A DNA stretch of 64,000 nucleotides from Hybos culiciformis (Eukaryota > Arthropoda > Insecta > Diptera > Hybotidae): contig OZ023274.1 of the NCBI GenBank assembly GCA_964007475.1, positions 40,107,860 through 40,171,859 of the forward strand, given 5' to 3'. Position 1 is the stretch's first letter, and every line of letters begins with the position of its first letter. A model generated the notes under the pieces. It had not been told where the DNA came from, made no database searches, and saw nothing but the letters and a program-made list of their open reading frames with translations. The translations under genes and the position numbers were made by a program. Of this stretch, positions 24,566 through 35,584 are shown one piece after another.

Positions 24566-27205
24566 GTGTATTGACGCATATAATACTCCATTTAGTGATC
24601 TAAATTCTATAGCACTAAATACAACATAACGATCCCCAACGCATTAAAAATTTTTAATAAGGGTTTCAATAATATTTTAAGACATAACTTCCTTCATTTT
24701 CCAACTTAAGATACTTTAATATTTTTTATGTTTATAAAGATTTTCGAAATAATGATCTTTACATGCACATTATTCTGTAATCATAAATATGTTTGTGAAT
24801 TATAAAATAAATGTACGAAAAGATTATTAAAAAAAACTATAATATTATTTGCTTGTGTTTATTTGCATGTACGAAAATTTTCAACGCTTGCATCTGCATT
24901 AGTATAAGGTGGCTTTTTTAATCTTTTAATAACAGAAAAGATTTCTTCACTTAAAGTTTTTTTTTAACAAAAGTTTAGCAAGATAAAAGAAAGTTTTCCG
25001 CCACAAAAGTTTTTAATTTCTTTCATTAAAAAAAAAAATCATAAAAATAAATTACAAAGAAGAAAAATGAAAACCAGGAAGTATAGGGAAAATTTTATGT
25101 ATTTTTAAAATGAAATTTTAGGCAATTACTCATTGAATTTTAGGTTAATTGGATTGAGTATTCTATATATAATATACATATAGAAATTTAATAAGATTAT
25201 ACTAAAGTGCTAAATATTTGAACATTATTCCTTAATTATTAGAAAATTATATTTACATTCGATTCCAATAATTTTCTTTTTTTTGGAATAATTGTAATAA
25301 CTTTGAGATACCTACTTTTCTAATGTTACTATTTCTGAATTCAGTTTAATTATATCTAATAGTTTTATGTATATACATAAAGTTTCATGATTATTTTATT
25401 GATGAACTCTGAAACTTATTGTTTGTTTGATTGAAACTTATTATATTTCTTAAGGGATTCATAGTTTTGCAAGGATCCCATTATAAGCAATTAAGTTTAA
25501 TATTTCTTAAGAAAGTTCCAAAAAAAAAACATTATAATAATAATATTAAAATTAACATAACTTTCTTAAATTTGAATTATGTTAAATACTAATGAACCCT
25601 TTTTATGACTCAACTTTTTAAATTAAAATTTATGTAATTCGTTTTTTGAATAAGAACTGCTTAATTTGGTCATACTGTTTTTATTTTAATTACTATTCTC
25701 TGTGGTTCGAACAATTTAAGTTTAATTTCTATAATTTTTATTTAAATTTGAGTACAGAGTTAGGATTCGTAACGCTTTCCTTAACCTAATATAACTTAGT
25801 ACTTGATGCATAAATGGCTTTTTATATATATTTTTGGCAGATATGAAAGATATAATCTTTAATAAATTGATTTTAAGTTCTGTAAAGAAACACTTCTTAA
25901 ATTCAACAAAATTATAAAATATGTCATGCATTTTCCTAAAATTAATCAAATTACATTATATAAAAATATATAAATTGATTTATAAAGCACATTAAAAAAT
26001 AAATAATTTCCCATTAGTGGATACCATAATGACATGTTTTTACCAATTTTCACCTTCAATTTAAATGTTAAATATAAACCGCACACACATGATCATTAAA
26101 ATTTTTATTCATCCATCACTTGTTTATGTCAGAGAACAAAATTCATTAATTTGGAAAATTTATATTTTGTTGAAAATTCGTTGCAATAAAAGTCATGCTG
26201 ATACCTTTTATAAGTAAGTTGAGAATATTAAATGTTTTGTAAAAAGAAAAATTAGAAGTTGATGGAATATGAATGATAAGCATAAAAGAATAAAAATGAA
26301 ATAAAATTGGGTGCATGTTTTCATATAAAAAAAGAAGTAGGTATATATGGGTCGTTGATTCGCAAAAGTGGCTCAAATATTTTTCACATATATTTTGATA
26401 AATTTTTTACATATATGGCAATTCCAAAATTTTCTTAGTTGGAACAATTTCAGAGTACTGTACTATTCGATTTATTCGATTAGTGATAATGGAAGTTTAA
26501 ATAAAAAACTTCATGACATAACTAATTGTTTTTAGTTTTTGTTTTCAGCATTATTATACTTCATGACAGACAACAGTATTATATAGTTTTAGCGTGAGGG
26601 ACATAAATATATGAATGTTATTTTTCTTATAATACTTTCTATTACACAACCATCAAATTTTTAATGAATGAGAATATTTTATTTTTGTAACAAATGGTCT
26701 CTTGAAATTAATTATTATTTTATTAACGCTTTGAATAATTTGTTATAGAAAAAGGAAAAAAAAAATGAATTTAAGTTCATTTGAAAAAAAAGCACAACAG
26801 GAATTTTTTTTTCTTTTTAAATAATGTTTTACGCAAAAAAAGGATATTATATAATAGTTATATATAGTGATATATATATTAAAAACAAAAGATAATGAAA
26901 AGCAAAATCTTGAGAAAATTAATGATTTTTTAATCTGTTTTATTACTTAAACTTAGCATGAGAATTAAGAAAAAATATTTTTCAAAATGTTATAGAAATA
27001 GAAATATTCATATAGTTCTATCTATATTGTATTTCTAAATTTATGAGCTCCATAATAATAATATTTTTAATGTATATTTTTAGTAATAAAATCAGTTAAA
27101 AAAAGAAAAAAGAAAATGTATATAAAATGTTTCTCTAAAACTATGTCAATTTTCTAAAAGTGAAGCGGTGGATTTCAGTCATTAATCTTAACTATTTCAT
27201 ACGAG
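24566..27205. other. AT-rich intergenic spacer
   Basis: No supported gene. Frames at 25722-25949 and 26146-26376 are low-complexity and unsupported. Confidence 0.55.
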
Positions 27206-27296
27206 TTTTTTTTTTTTTTATTAAAGTTACTAAATAACTAGGTGGGATACCTTTTATACTTATAGAAGTATGGATTTGATAATGGGGACAGGAAGT

Positions 27297-30134
27297 TTAG
27301 ACGGGTTTAAAAAGTGGGACAGTTAGGAGGTAATCATTTACACTCTTCTTAAAGCGGCGCAGGTGGTAAATCAAACGACCGCCATCTGTCGGGAACAATT
27401 TTGTTGGGAGAGCATTCCACATTCTCGAGGTGCGAACTGAAAACGAATCTCCGAAGCTCGTTCTATCACATCTGGGAATTTTGACGGAATATGGGTGTGA
27501 CGTTGAGGCGGTACGTGTTTGACGTGAGAATATTTGAAATGAAGGAAGTAGGGCTTTTACTTCCAGGGAAAACGTATCCGTTCCAACAAAGTATTTACAT
27601 TGCGACGGTGACTGAGTGATGTTAATGAGCTGGTGGTTTGGTGATTGTTTATCAATCTAATAGCCCTTCTCTGAACTTTGTCCAGGTACTCAAGGTGGGT
27701 TTTAGGAGCACCAGCCCATATATGTGAATTATATTCTAATTTGGGTCGTATGTAGGATTTGTAAATGTTTAAGAGATCAGAGGGGGAAAAGTATTGTTTA
27801 CATCTTTTAAGGAAACCAAGACATTTCGCTGCGATTTTTTGCCGTTTCGAAAATATCAACTTTCCAGCTCAGATCTGAAGTTGTTTTCGAGACTAAAATG
27901 TCAAGGTTTCCAGATTTGCCAATACTTTCACCTTGGAAAGAAAATTGGGGATCAAAAGTTGACAGCATTCTAGAAATTAGGCAGCATTGGGTTTTTGATG
28001 CGTTAAACTCAACTCTGTTGAGAAGACCCCATTGTGAAATTTTGGAAAGTTCGTGATTTATGCCACTTTGCAGGAAATGGCGTTTTGTAGTAACAGCATT
28101 CGAAGAAGCGGATTTCCTATTAACAAAATCTTAGCATGCTACCAAGTTACTGTCGTCGGCGAAGCTGTGGATGGGGTTGAGTGTTGACTGTAGAAGATCA
28201 TTAATGAAAATTAGAAAGAGGGTTGGTGAGAGAACGCACCCTTGGGGTACACCGGAGTTTATGTTGAAAATATGTGACTGGTACCCATCCACAACAGCAC
28301 GAATAGAACGGCCAGACAAAAAGTTGCTGATCCAATTGACAAAGGCTGATCCTAGACCCATTGATTTAACTTTAGAAATCAAAGCCGGGTGCCAGACTCG
28401 ATCAAAAGCCTTAGCTATATCCAAAGCAACAACACAAGCCTCACCGGAATTGTGAAGACTGGCGTTGAGCTTGTGGGATAAAACTGTCATTAGGTCACAA
28501 GTCGATCTATTCGTACGAAAACCATATTGCTGGTCACTTAGTAATTTGTTACTTTCAAGGTATTTTTTAACTTAATTATTAATTAGGGATTCCATTTCTT
28601 TGGAGAGAATAGAAGTAAGTGCAATAGGCCTGTAGTTAGAGGGATCGCATTTATCGCCTTTTTTTGGAATAGGCTGAACATGCACAACTTTCCACTTGGT
28701 GGGGTAAATGCCAAGTGAATATGAAAGATAGAAAAGGTTGCGGAGAGATTTAGCTACAACAGAGGCAGTATGTTTTAGGACCACAGCCGGAATGCCATCA
28801 GGGCCAGTTGACTTTTGCACATTCAGATTTTTTAGAGCTTTTAAAACAGCTGGTTGCCTAATGTAAACTCTTCCAAAAGAACAGTTTACAGTTGGCAAGA
28901 CAGGTGGAATTTGAGCTGAAGCTGCGAGTTTTGAGTTTTGACTAAAAAGTTTTGCAAACAAATTAGCCTTCCCAACCGAATCTGATATGATCCGGTCACT
29001 ATCTACAAGGGGAACAGAAGTTCTGTTGTACACTTTTAGCGAAGCTCCAAAAGCTTCTGCTATTTTTAGGAAGGTTTAATATTTCTTGACGCTTCCTCTG
29101 GGAAAACAAGGCCTTCTTTTGACAACAAATTTTACTGCATCTGTTCCTGACCTCTCGCCAGTGCTTCAGTGAACTTAAAGAATTATTTTGTTTATACTCA
29201 CGAAAAGCATTATCTCTATCGGCTATGGCCTTTGCACAGGTGTCATTGAACCACGGATTTTTAGTATTCGTTTTATGTTGTACTTTTTTATGGGTTTTCA
29301 TCCCTAACAGAATACTTTCAGTAATGACAGCCGTGCAAAGGTCAACATCCCTCTCCAAGAAGCAACGAGACAGATCTATACAGCTTGGGAATAGATCCAT
29401 ACCAGTCTTCCAGGAGCTTTAGATAAATCTACTCCAATATCAAGAGAGAAGGACGTGCTAACGAAACAATGGTCGGAGTTTCCAAGGGGGGAACTAATTG
29501 AAGCATTATACTTATCTGGATTCGATGTCAGGAACAGATCCAAGAGATGATAACCCTGATGGTTTACATCTGGAATGTGGGTGAGTTCAGAAATAATTTG
29601 AATAAGATTATTGAGACTTGAAAAAAATTCTACATATTTGCCTTCAGGACTGTTGCGATTAGAATGACTAAGCCATGATACGTTGTGTACGTTAAAATCA
29701 CCGAAAAGCAAAATTTCAGACTCTGGGTTTTTCGCCAGAATCTGATTAATTTGGTCCGACAGCAAGTCAAACTCTACAACGTGATCAGTGCCAGTCAGTT
29801 GCGGGCTCCTGTAAAGGAAGCAAAAATGGATGACATGTTTGTTAGTTCTTATTTTGAACCAAAGAAAATTTAATAAGGGACTTGATGATTTTAAATCTTT
29901 AATGGGATAACAAGCAACGTCATTCTTTATATAAATAGCGACTCCTCTGTGGGCAATGAATAAAGAGTGGAAATCATAACCGGGGATTGAAAAACGGTTG
30001 GGGTCTCCGTTGTCCAATACTTGGGTCTCACATAGAACATTTGGCTTAGCAGAGGCCAGATGGATTTGGACGGCTTGGAAATTCGCTTCCAAACCTCGGA
30101 TGTTACAAAAATTAATATAAAATTTTTTGCTCAT
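27297..30134 (-). pseudogene. LINE ORF2 (endonuclease-RT), mutated
   Basis: Start at 30134 (MSKKFYINFCNIRG). The endonuclease spans 29376-30134: NFCNIRG, the CETQ box with catalytic Glu (two codons before it are missing compared with the copy at 57075), LLFGDFNVHNVSW, and LGNSDHCFVS with catalytic Asp/His. All endonuclease catalytic motifs are present. The linker and early RT are at 28572-29400 with KSTGPDGIPA, PIPKKGDKCDPSNYRPIAL. A TAA at 28572 interrupts it. RT core at 28131-28490: VALDIAKAFDRVWHPALI (motif A), SGVPQGCVLSPTLFLIF (motif B), HSFADDSNLV (motif C, FADD in place of YADD). A stop follows at 28131, and the C-terminal domain continues frame-shifted at 27557-27859 (RPKLEYNSHIWAGAPK) to the end at 27297. 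No RNase H. Confidence 0.88.
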
Positions 30135-30630
30135 CCCTGCTCTAGAGTGTAAATTAAGTTGAAATAGTTGAAATAATTGGTTCCGATAACAAGCTGGCGA
30201 ACTACAAACCGGCGGTCAACAGTTTTTAAAGCCTTATTTACCTCCAGTAACGACTAGCGAGTGAAAAAGAGTGCTTATTATCGTCGGATAGGAAAAATAG
30301 GAAGATTGGGTAACCGCGTCAGATTTAATTATTGTTATTATTTTATATGTTATTTATTTATTTATTCTATTATTATTATTAATATTTTTTTTTTATTTTA
30401 ATTTTATTTTATTTCACATAAAATTTGTCACGACACGAGTTTTATTGCACTATTTTAATTATTATTGATTATAAATTTTAACAGAAAAAAAAAAAAAAAA
30501 AAGGTCACAAATTAAAAACAATGGAACAAAAAAAAAAAAAAAAACTTAATTTTTTTTAATAAATTAAAAACGCGTACAACATTTTCAACAATCAGAACAC
30601 AACAAATCATTTTCAACAATCAGAACAAAG
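30135..30630 (-). promoter_or_regulatory. LINE 5' UTR with A/T-rich tracts
   Basis: Leader of the minus-strand LINE. It is alignable by eye with 56620-57074 but more diverged than the coding part. It includes two A-runs of 17-18 nt on the plus strand (30485-30502, 30528-30544) and a 28-bp direct repeat at its distal end. It should hold the internal promoter, but I see no specific core element. Confidence 0.5.
30580..30627. repeat. 28-bp direct repeat (1.7 copies)
   Basis: CATTTTCAACAATCAGAACA begins at 30580 and again at 30608. It lies at or just beyond the 5' end of the LINE. Confidence 0.8.
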
Positions 30631-31304
30631 TTTGGAATTATTGCCATGTTGTGTATCGATGGAATCCAAACACGGAGCCCATTGCCCGTCAATATTCTCT
30701 TTCGTTAATATTTTTAAGTGATATTGTTTTTAAATATTGCAAATGAACAATTAGGAATGGGGGATGGGTAAATAATATTTAATTAATCTTTTTCGTCTAA
30801 TTTAAACGAATTTTTATGTTGCAATTTAAGATATATTTTATTCATAAATTTTGCGAAGATGAAGAAATCACTGAATTATCGCATCGATAAATATAAATTG
30901 TTATAAACTTAATATCGGAAAATTATTAAAAGTGTTTGAAAATTATTATTATATTGAAATGTGTGCATGGGTTTCTATAAATTAAATAATTTTATTTAAA
31001 ATATTATGAGAAAAATCTATGCTTCTATACAGATTTCAATGAAATTTTATAACTTATCTTTCGAGAACTTTGTAATTGTATACACAACATTACTAATTTC
31101 CTTTTTCCAATAAATTATTAAATTTATCATAGCTTTTACAATAAATTTTACTATAATATACAAATTTATAATACTGTTGCACTGTTGGAAAGATATATAT
31201 ATATATATACAAACATTATGTATATGTATACCATAAAGAAAATATTTAAGTACGGAAATTTAATTTTCGTAGGAAAAATTTATTTTTTTATTTTTTTTCT
31301 AATA
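30631..31304. other. AT-rich spacer
   Basis: A short stretch of more balanced sequence at 30640-30710 (around ATGGAATCCAAACACGGAGC), possibly still LINE leader or older debris, then AT-rich sequence. No gene. Confidence 0.45.
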
Positions 31305-31807
31305 CACCAATACCTCACTTTGCGTCGTGGTTACGTTCCAAAAAAACACGACGCAAACTGAAACGATGCAAGTGAATTACGATTTTCTATTGCAAACCAT
31401 GTAAAGATCGAAGATAGGTTCCAGGGTTACGAAATTACTACTTTTTAAGAAGAAAATTGAAAAAAGTAATCATTTAAAAAACAAAAATTATAAAAAAAAT
31501 TTATTTGTAGACATATACATACATACATACAATATACATTCATACAAAAAAAAACAAATTCAATTAAAACAAAATAAAAGATTTCATTAATTTAAAAAAA
31601 AAACAAAAATTAATCACTGTCTGATGAGTCCGAAGTGTCTGTATCGTAATTCGGCACCCTTTGACAAAAAATTGGTCCAATGTTTGCTACCGAAAACAAC
31701 GCAACTACGAAAATTCAACGACGCAAAATGAGAATTAGTACTAATTCAGCAACGACGCAACTACGAAAAAACGCAAAACGAAATGAACGGAAAGCGAGGT
31801 ATTGGTG
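31305..31807. mobile_element. Tigger/pogo-like MITE (503 bp)
   Basis: Inverted ends CACCAATACCTCACTTT (left) and AAAGCGAGGTATTGGTG (right) are flanked by TA on both sides (31303-31304, 31808-31809), the TA duplication of Tc1/mariner-pogo elements. The interior repeats GACGCAA/ACGCAA motifs near both ends. A short acidic coding remnant (31610-31684, minus) resembles the tail of a pogo-type transposase, so this is probably an internally deleted derivative of an autonomous element. Confidence 0.8.
31610..31684 (-). pseudogene. C-terminal transposase remnant (acidic tail)
   Basis: An open minus-strand frame ends with VPNYDTDTSDSSDSD and a TAA at 31610. Tigger/pogo transposases commonly end in an Asp/Ser-rich tail. 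The rest of the gene is absent. The match is short, so this is an inference supported mainly by its place inside a pogo-like MITE. Confidence 0.4.
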
Positions 31808-31809
31808 TA

Positions 31810-33611
31810 TACATTATGTAGCTAAAAACTAAATATATATGGGACAAAATCAAACTTTGTGGAAAAAAGCAAAAAAAAAATTTAAAAAATAAAAAAACAC
31901 CAGAAGCACTGAAAATAGTCTAATCTTGTGCAAATTTTAGTTGACTATCTTAATAATTTGATGGTTATCTAAAAAAAATTTTTTTTGGCTGTTTTTAAAT
32001 AAAAATCGAAAAATTTGTCATGAGCTAGAAAAAAAAAAAAAAAAAAAAATCACGAAATTTTTTTATTATTTAATGTTTTTTATTTTTTTATTGCAATTAT
32101 CATATATATAAAAAAATTACATTATAAATTAGAGAAAAAAAATTTAGTCTGACTCGGAATCTGAATAAATCTCGAAATAAATTTGTTTTCTTATTTTTGC
32201 ATTCATTTTCATATTTTTTGTTTTTAAATTTCTCGTATCGCTCCGGATTTATATTTTATTGTCGCCAAATATCTGGTATTATATTGCTTCCTCTTTGCTT
32301 TCGATTTTCGGTCTATGAAATGTAGAAAAATTTCCTATTAATTAAAATTTCTTACTCATGACATTTCATGTAATTTTTAAAATCAATAAAATTTACTAAT
32401 TATTTTTCAATAATTTGAAAAAGTTGACATACATAAATAATAAACGACCTACCTTTGTGTTTTAATTTCGGATATTCCTATTTTTGTTGCATAAATTGTC
32501 AAATAAATATATTCTCACTCTTGACAATCAAAAACTTTACTTACCATTTTTGTTCTCAAAAACAAAAAAAAAATTTTTTTTTAACAAAATTTACATGGAT
32601 TTAATTTTTTATATAAATTAGTAACCGTTTTGTAAATTAATTTTTGTTTTTTTTTTTTTTGTTTTTAACTAAAAATGCATATTTTACTTAAAATATCATG
32701 AGCTAGAAAAAACACCGACAACCAAAAACAGTAAAAAAAACGATACAATGAAGGGATAGCCAGACACCAAAATTTGATCTTAAAAATAGAACAAATAATT
32801 TTACACTCTCCAATAATTATTTTTGTACTTAAGCTAAAAAAATATAATTTATTGCACTTAAATAGTTCAAATTTTCTTTTGCCGACAACAAATTTTGTAT
32901 GGAGACATAATGGAAGCTTTTTTTCAAAGTTAAAAAAAAAAGTGATTTCTTCCAAAAATTATTAATTATTATTAATATTTAGGTTTATAATAAAATAAAC
33001 TAAATACTGGTGGATATAAGAATTGCTTTTGATACTTTTTTTATTATTTTTTTATTTTTCAAATACCGCCGACACAATTTTCCCTTAGGCTTGATTTTGT
33101 TCCATATATAGTTAGTATACAGTATTATATTTATGTGTATATATACATAATATATAAGTAAAATTTGAATTCGGCTAAAATATCTCATATAATATCTTAA
33201 AAGTGTATATAAATGTATAATACAATGTAAGTTTTTTATGCAGAATTGTTTCATTTTATTTATATATAATATATATACATATTATCTTATTAAAATGTAT
33301 ATATAATATATATTCTACAATAAAAAGGGTTGAAATATCTTTTTTTAGCAAGGAATATATACATATAGTAATAGAATCCTTTAAAAGCTTTTTCCTTCAA
33401 CATCAAAAGATATTAATTCTCTTAATTATGAATAAATGGTTTAATTTTTTTTAATTTTTAATATCCCTATTAAATTAAAAAGAAGCTAAGTGTACGGAAA
33501 TATAATTTTAGAGAGAAAAATCTTAATAATATATCAGAGACTCATGGGGAACAAAAAATATTTATTAAATAAAGAAAAGCGTTTTCACTCTGGATTTCTT
33601 AAAACAAACTG
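31810..33611. other. AT-rich intergenic spacer
   Basis: Low-complexity AT-rich sequence with many A/T runs. Frames at 32665-32955 and 33000-33254 are not supported as genes. Confidence 0.55.
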
Positions 33612-34376
33612 CACAGAGAAAAATAGTACTAGGTAAAATTAATCAGATTGCCTTATTGAGCTATTTTACCATGAATTCTTATTGAAATTAATAAATAATG
33701 TTTTATTTCCATAGAGAAATCCTTTTGATTTAATGAAGAAAATCTTATAGAACATTCTAATAGGTTTTCATATTAATTTTATATAGAAAATCATATTCTG
33801 TTTTCGAAACAAATGATATTCTTATTGTTATCTAGTTTTAAAAAGACAAACTCATCGAAAAATAGATTTTCGGTTACAACGATGTAAGGTTTTGAAACTA
33901 TTTTTGTATTTTTATTTATATAATAAAACGATGCAAGGTTTTTATTTGTTTATAAAGTCACCAGTATACATAATTTATATTTTCTATTTTGCACACACCC
34001 ATAATTTTAAGACTATAGCTGAGTGGTAGAGTGTTTGATTGCAATGCTATGTGTCGAGGTTCGAATGCCGAACAAGGCATAAAAAATTAAAATCGAAATT
34101 ATTAAAAAAAAGAAAATTAAAAAAAAATAAAATTAAAAAAATTTAAAAAAAATAAAAATAAAAAATACAAAAAAAAATAAATAAAATTTTTTTTTTCTAA
34201 TTCTTATTGAAATCAAAAAGATTTCTTCTTAATAGTATAACGTTATCATGTAAAATACAAGCCAAAATTTTTACAAGATTTTCTCTATGGTTTTGATATG
34301 ACGTTCTTCTTGGAAAAAAAAGGAAGAGAAATCTTATTACTTTTCTTCTATTTTAAGTGGTAGTTTTTGCTCTGTG
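33612..34376. mobile_element. Tentative TIR element with internal tRNA-like sequence
   Basis: CACAGAGAAAAA at the left and, in reverse complement, CACAGAGCAAAAA at the right form imperfect inverted ends about 765 bp apart. Further inward the match fades. No clear target duplication. The interior holds a tRNA-Cys-like stretch and A-rich simple sequence. This may be a decayed MITE; I regard the boundaries as provisional. Confidence 0.35.
34011..34078 (+). pseudogene. tRNA-Cys-like sequence (tRNA pseudogene or SINE head)
   Basis: TAGCTGAGTGG is a perfect A box and GGTTCGAATGCC is nearly a B box, at tRNA spacing. The anticodon-loop region TTGATTGCAATG resembles tRNA-Cys (GCA). The anticodon stem and acceptor stem do not pair well, so it is unlikely to be functional. 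It is followed by more than 100 bp of A-rich sequence, which fits a SINE-like or retroposed origin. Confidence 0.5.
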
Positions 34377-35435
34377 TGTGTATAATAATGTCGTTGTAGC
34401 GATATTTTGTATGCGTATTTAAGTTTATCGAAACCAAAGCTGAATTAAAGTAAATTTTATTATTTATTTATTGTACATATTATATTGAAAAAATTTATGT
34501 TATTGTCATTAAAATTATATCAAAACAAAATATAACAAGAATGTGAATTGATAGTATAGGTTTTTTTATATAAACAAAAAAACTTTCAGCTGTCAATTTC
34601 ATATTTTTCTAAAAAAAAAAAAAAAATATCTGTTTTTCTAAAGTTAAGAAATTATTTTAAATTAGTTTTATTATTCGTTATATAACATATGAAAAATTAA
34701 TTAACTAAATAAAAATAAATGATAGAACTTATAGAAAAAAAAGGAAAAGAAAACTTTTATAACTTTAATTATATAAATTATAATTAACTTTATTCTGTGA
34801 AACGTTAGTTACAAATGAAGTCAATTCATCTTCATACAAACATAGTTTTATTGACATTGAAGTATTTCACTAACAGTATAAATCTAGTCCATTAATAGAA
34901 TTTATTTAATTAATTCAAGTCAATAATATTAATTTGTAAAATCATGAACCTTTTTGTCATTAAAAATCTTCAAATTTAAAAATTGTTCACTCTTTCTTTG
35001 ATTTAATTTTGAACACTTTTCAAATAGTTGACTTGTTCGTATTAATTAAATCTTAAAATATCTAACTGAAAACATAATATACATGTGTTATATAAGTTAA
35101 TCATTTATTTATTTTTATTTATTTTACAAAAAATTGATATAATAAATTATAATCAAATTTTACAGAAATTTACGAGCGCTAACTTCTAGGTTTTTGGCTC
35201 ACTTATATTATAACTACATTTTTTTTTTTTTTTTTTTTCGGTATTACTATAATCATTTTAATTCATATTTTTATAAACTTATGCTAATATTTTACATTGT
35301 TTTATTTATCTTTCATATTTTATCAAATGCCATATATTTTATATCTTAAAGATAAATTATTATTATTAATTTTTTTTTTTTTTTTCTTATTTCATTCTTT
35401 TTTCTTTTGTCTTAATTGTAGTAATTCTTGTGATT

Positions 35436-35438
<3 letters not shown>
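34377..35438. other. AT-rich spacer
   Basis: AT-rich sequence with a 21-nt T-run at 35218-35238 that could be the tail of an unrecognised short retroposed sequence. No gene. Confidence 0.5.
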
Positions 35439-35496
<58 letters not shown>

Positions 35497-35584
35497 TTTA
35501 AATTACCTACATATACCTAATTTTATAAGTTAAATATATTTAGTTGGAAAAGTTTATTAATTATTAATATTATATACAAAATAT

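Larger units (their letters stand above)
27206..30630 (-). mobile_element. Single-ORF CR1/Jockey-like LINE, near full length (subfamily B)
   Basis: Minus-strand element: T-run 27206-27219 (poly(A) tail), short 3' UTR, one long ORF2 (27297-30134), and a 5' leader that matches the leader of the plus-strand copy at 56620-57074 in order (CGCG segment, GACC followed by poly(T), ACTCGTGT, AAATAAAATAAAATTAA, GACGCGG, the GTTGACCGCCGG segment). No ORF1 is found upstream in either copy. The 5' limit at 30630 is approximate. Stops and frameshifts show that it is dead. Confidence 0.85.

Noticed and set aside
28171..28455. Plus-strand frame of 94 codons
   Set aside because: It is the antisense shadow of the LINE reverse transcriptase core. 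The corresponding shadow at 58589-58843 was dropped for the same reason.
34011..34078. Functional tRNA-Cys gene
   Set aside because: The A and B boxes are good but the acceptor and anticodon stems do not pair, so it is kept only as a tRNA-like pseudogene.
35218..35238. 21-nt T-run as a retroposon tail
   Set aside because: No recognisable retroposed body follows it and such runs are frequent in this DNA.
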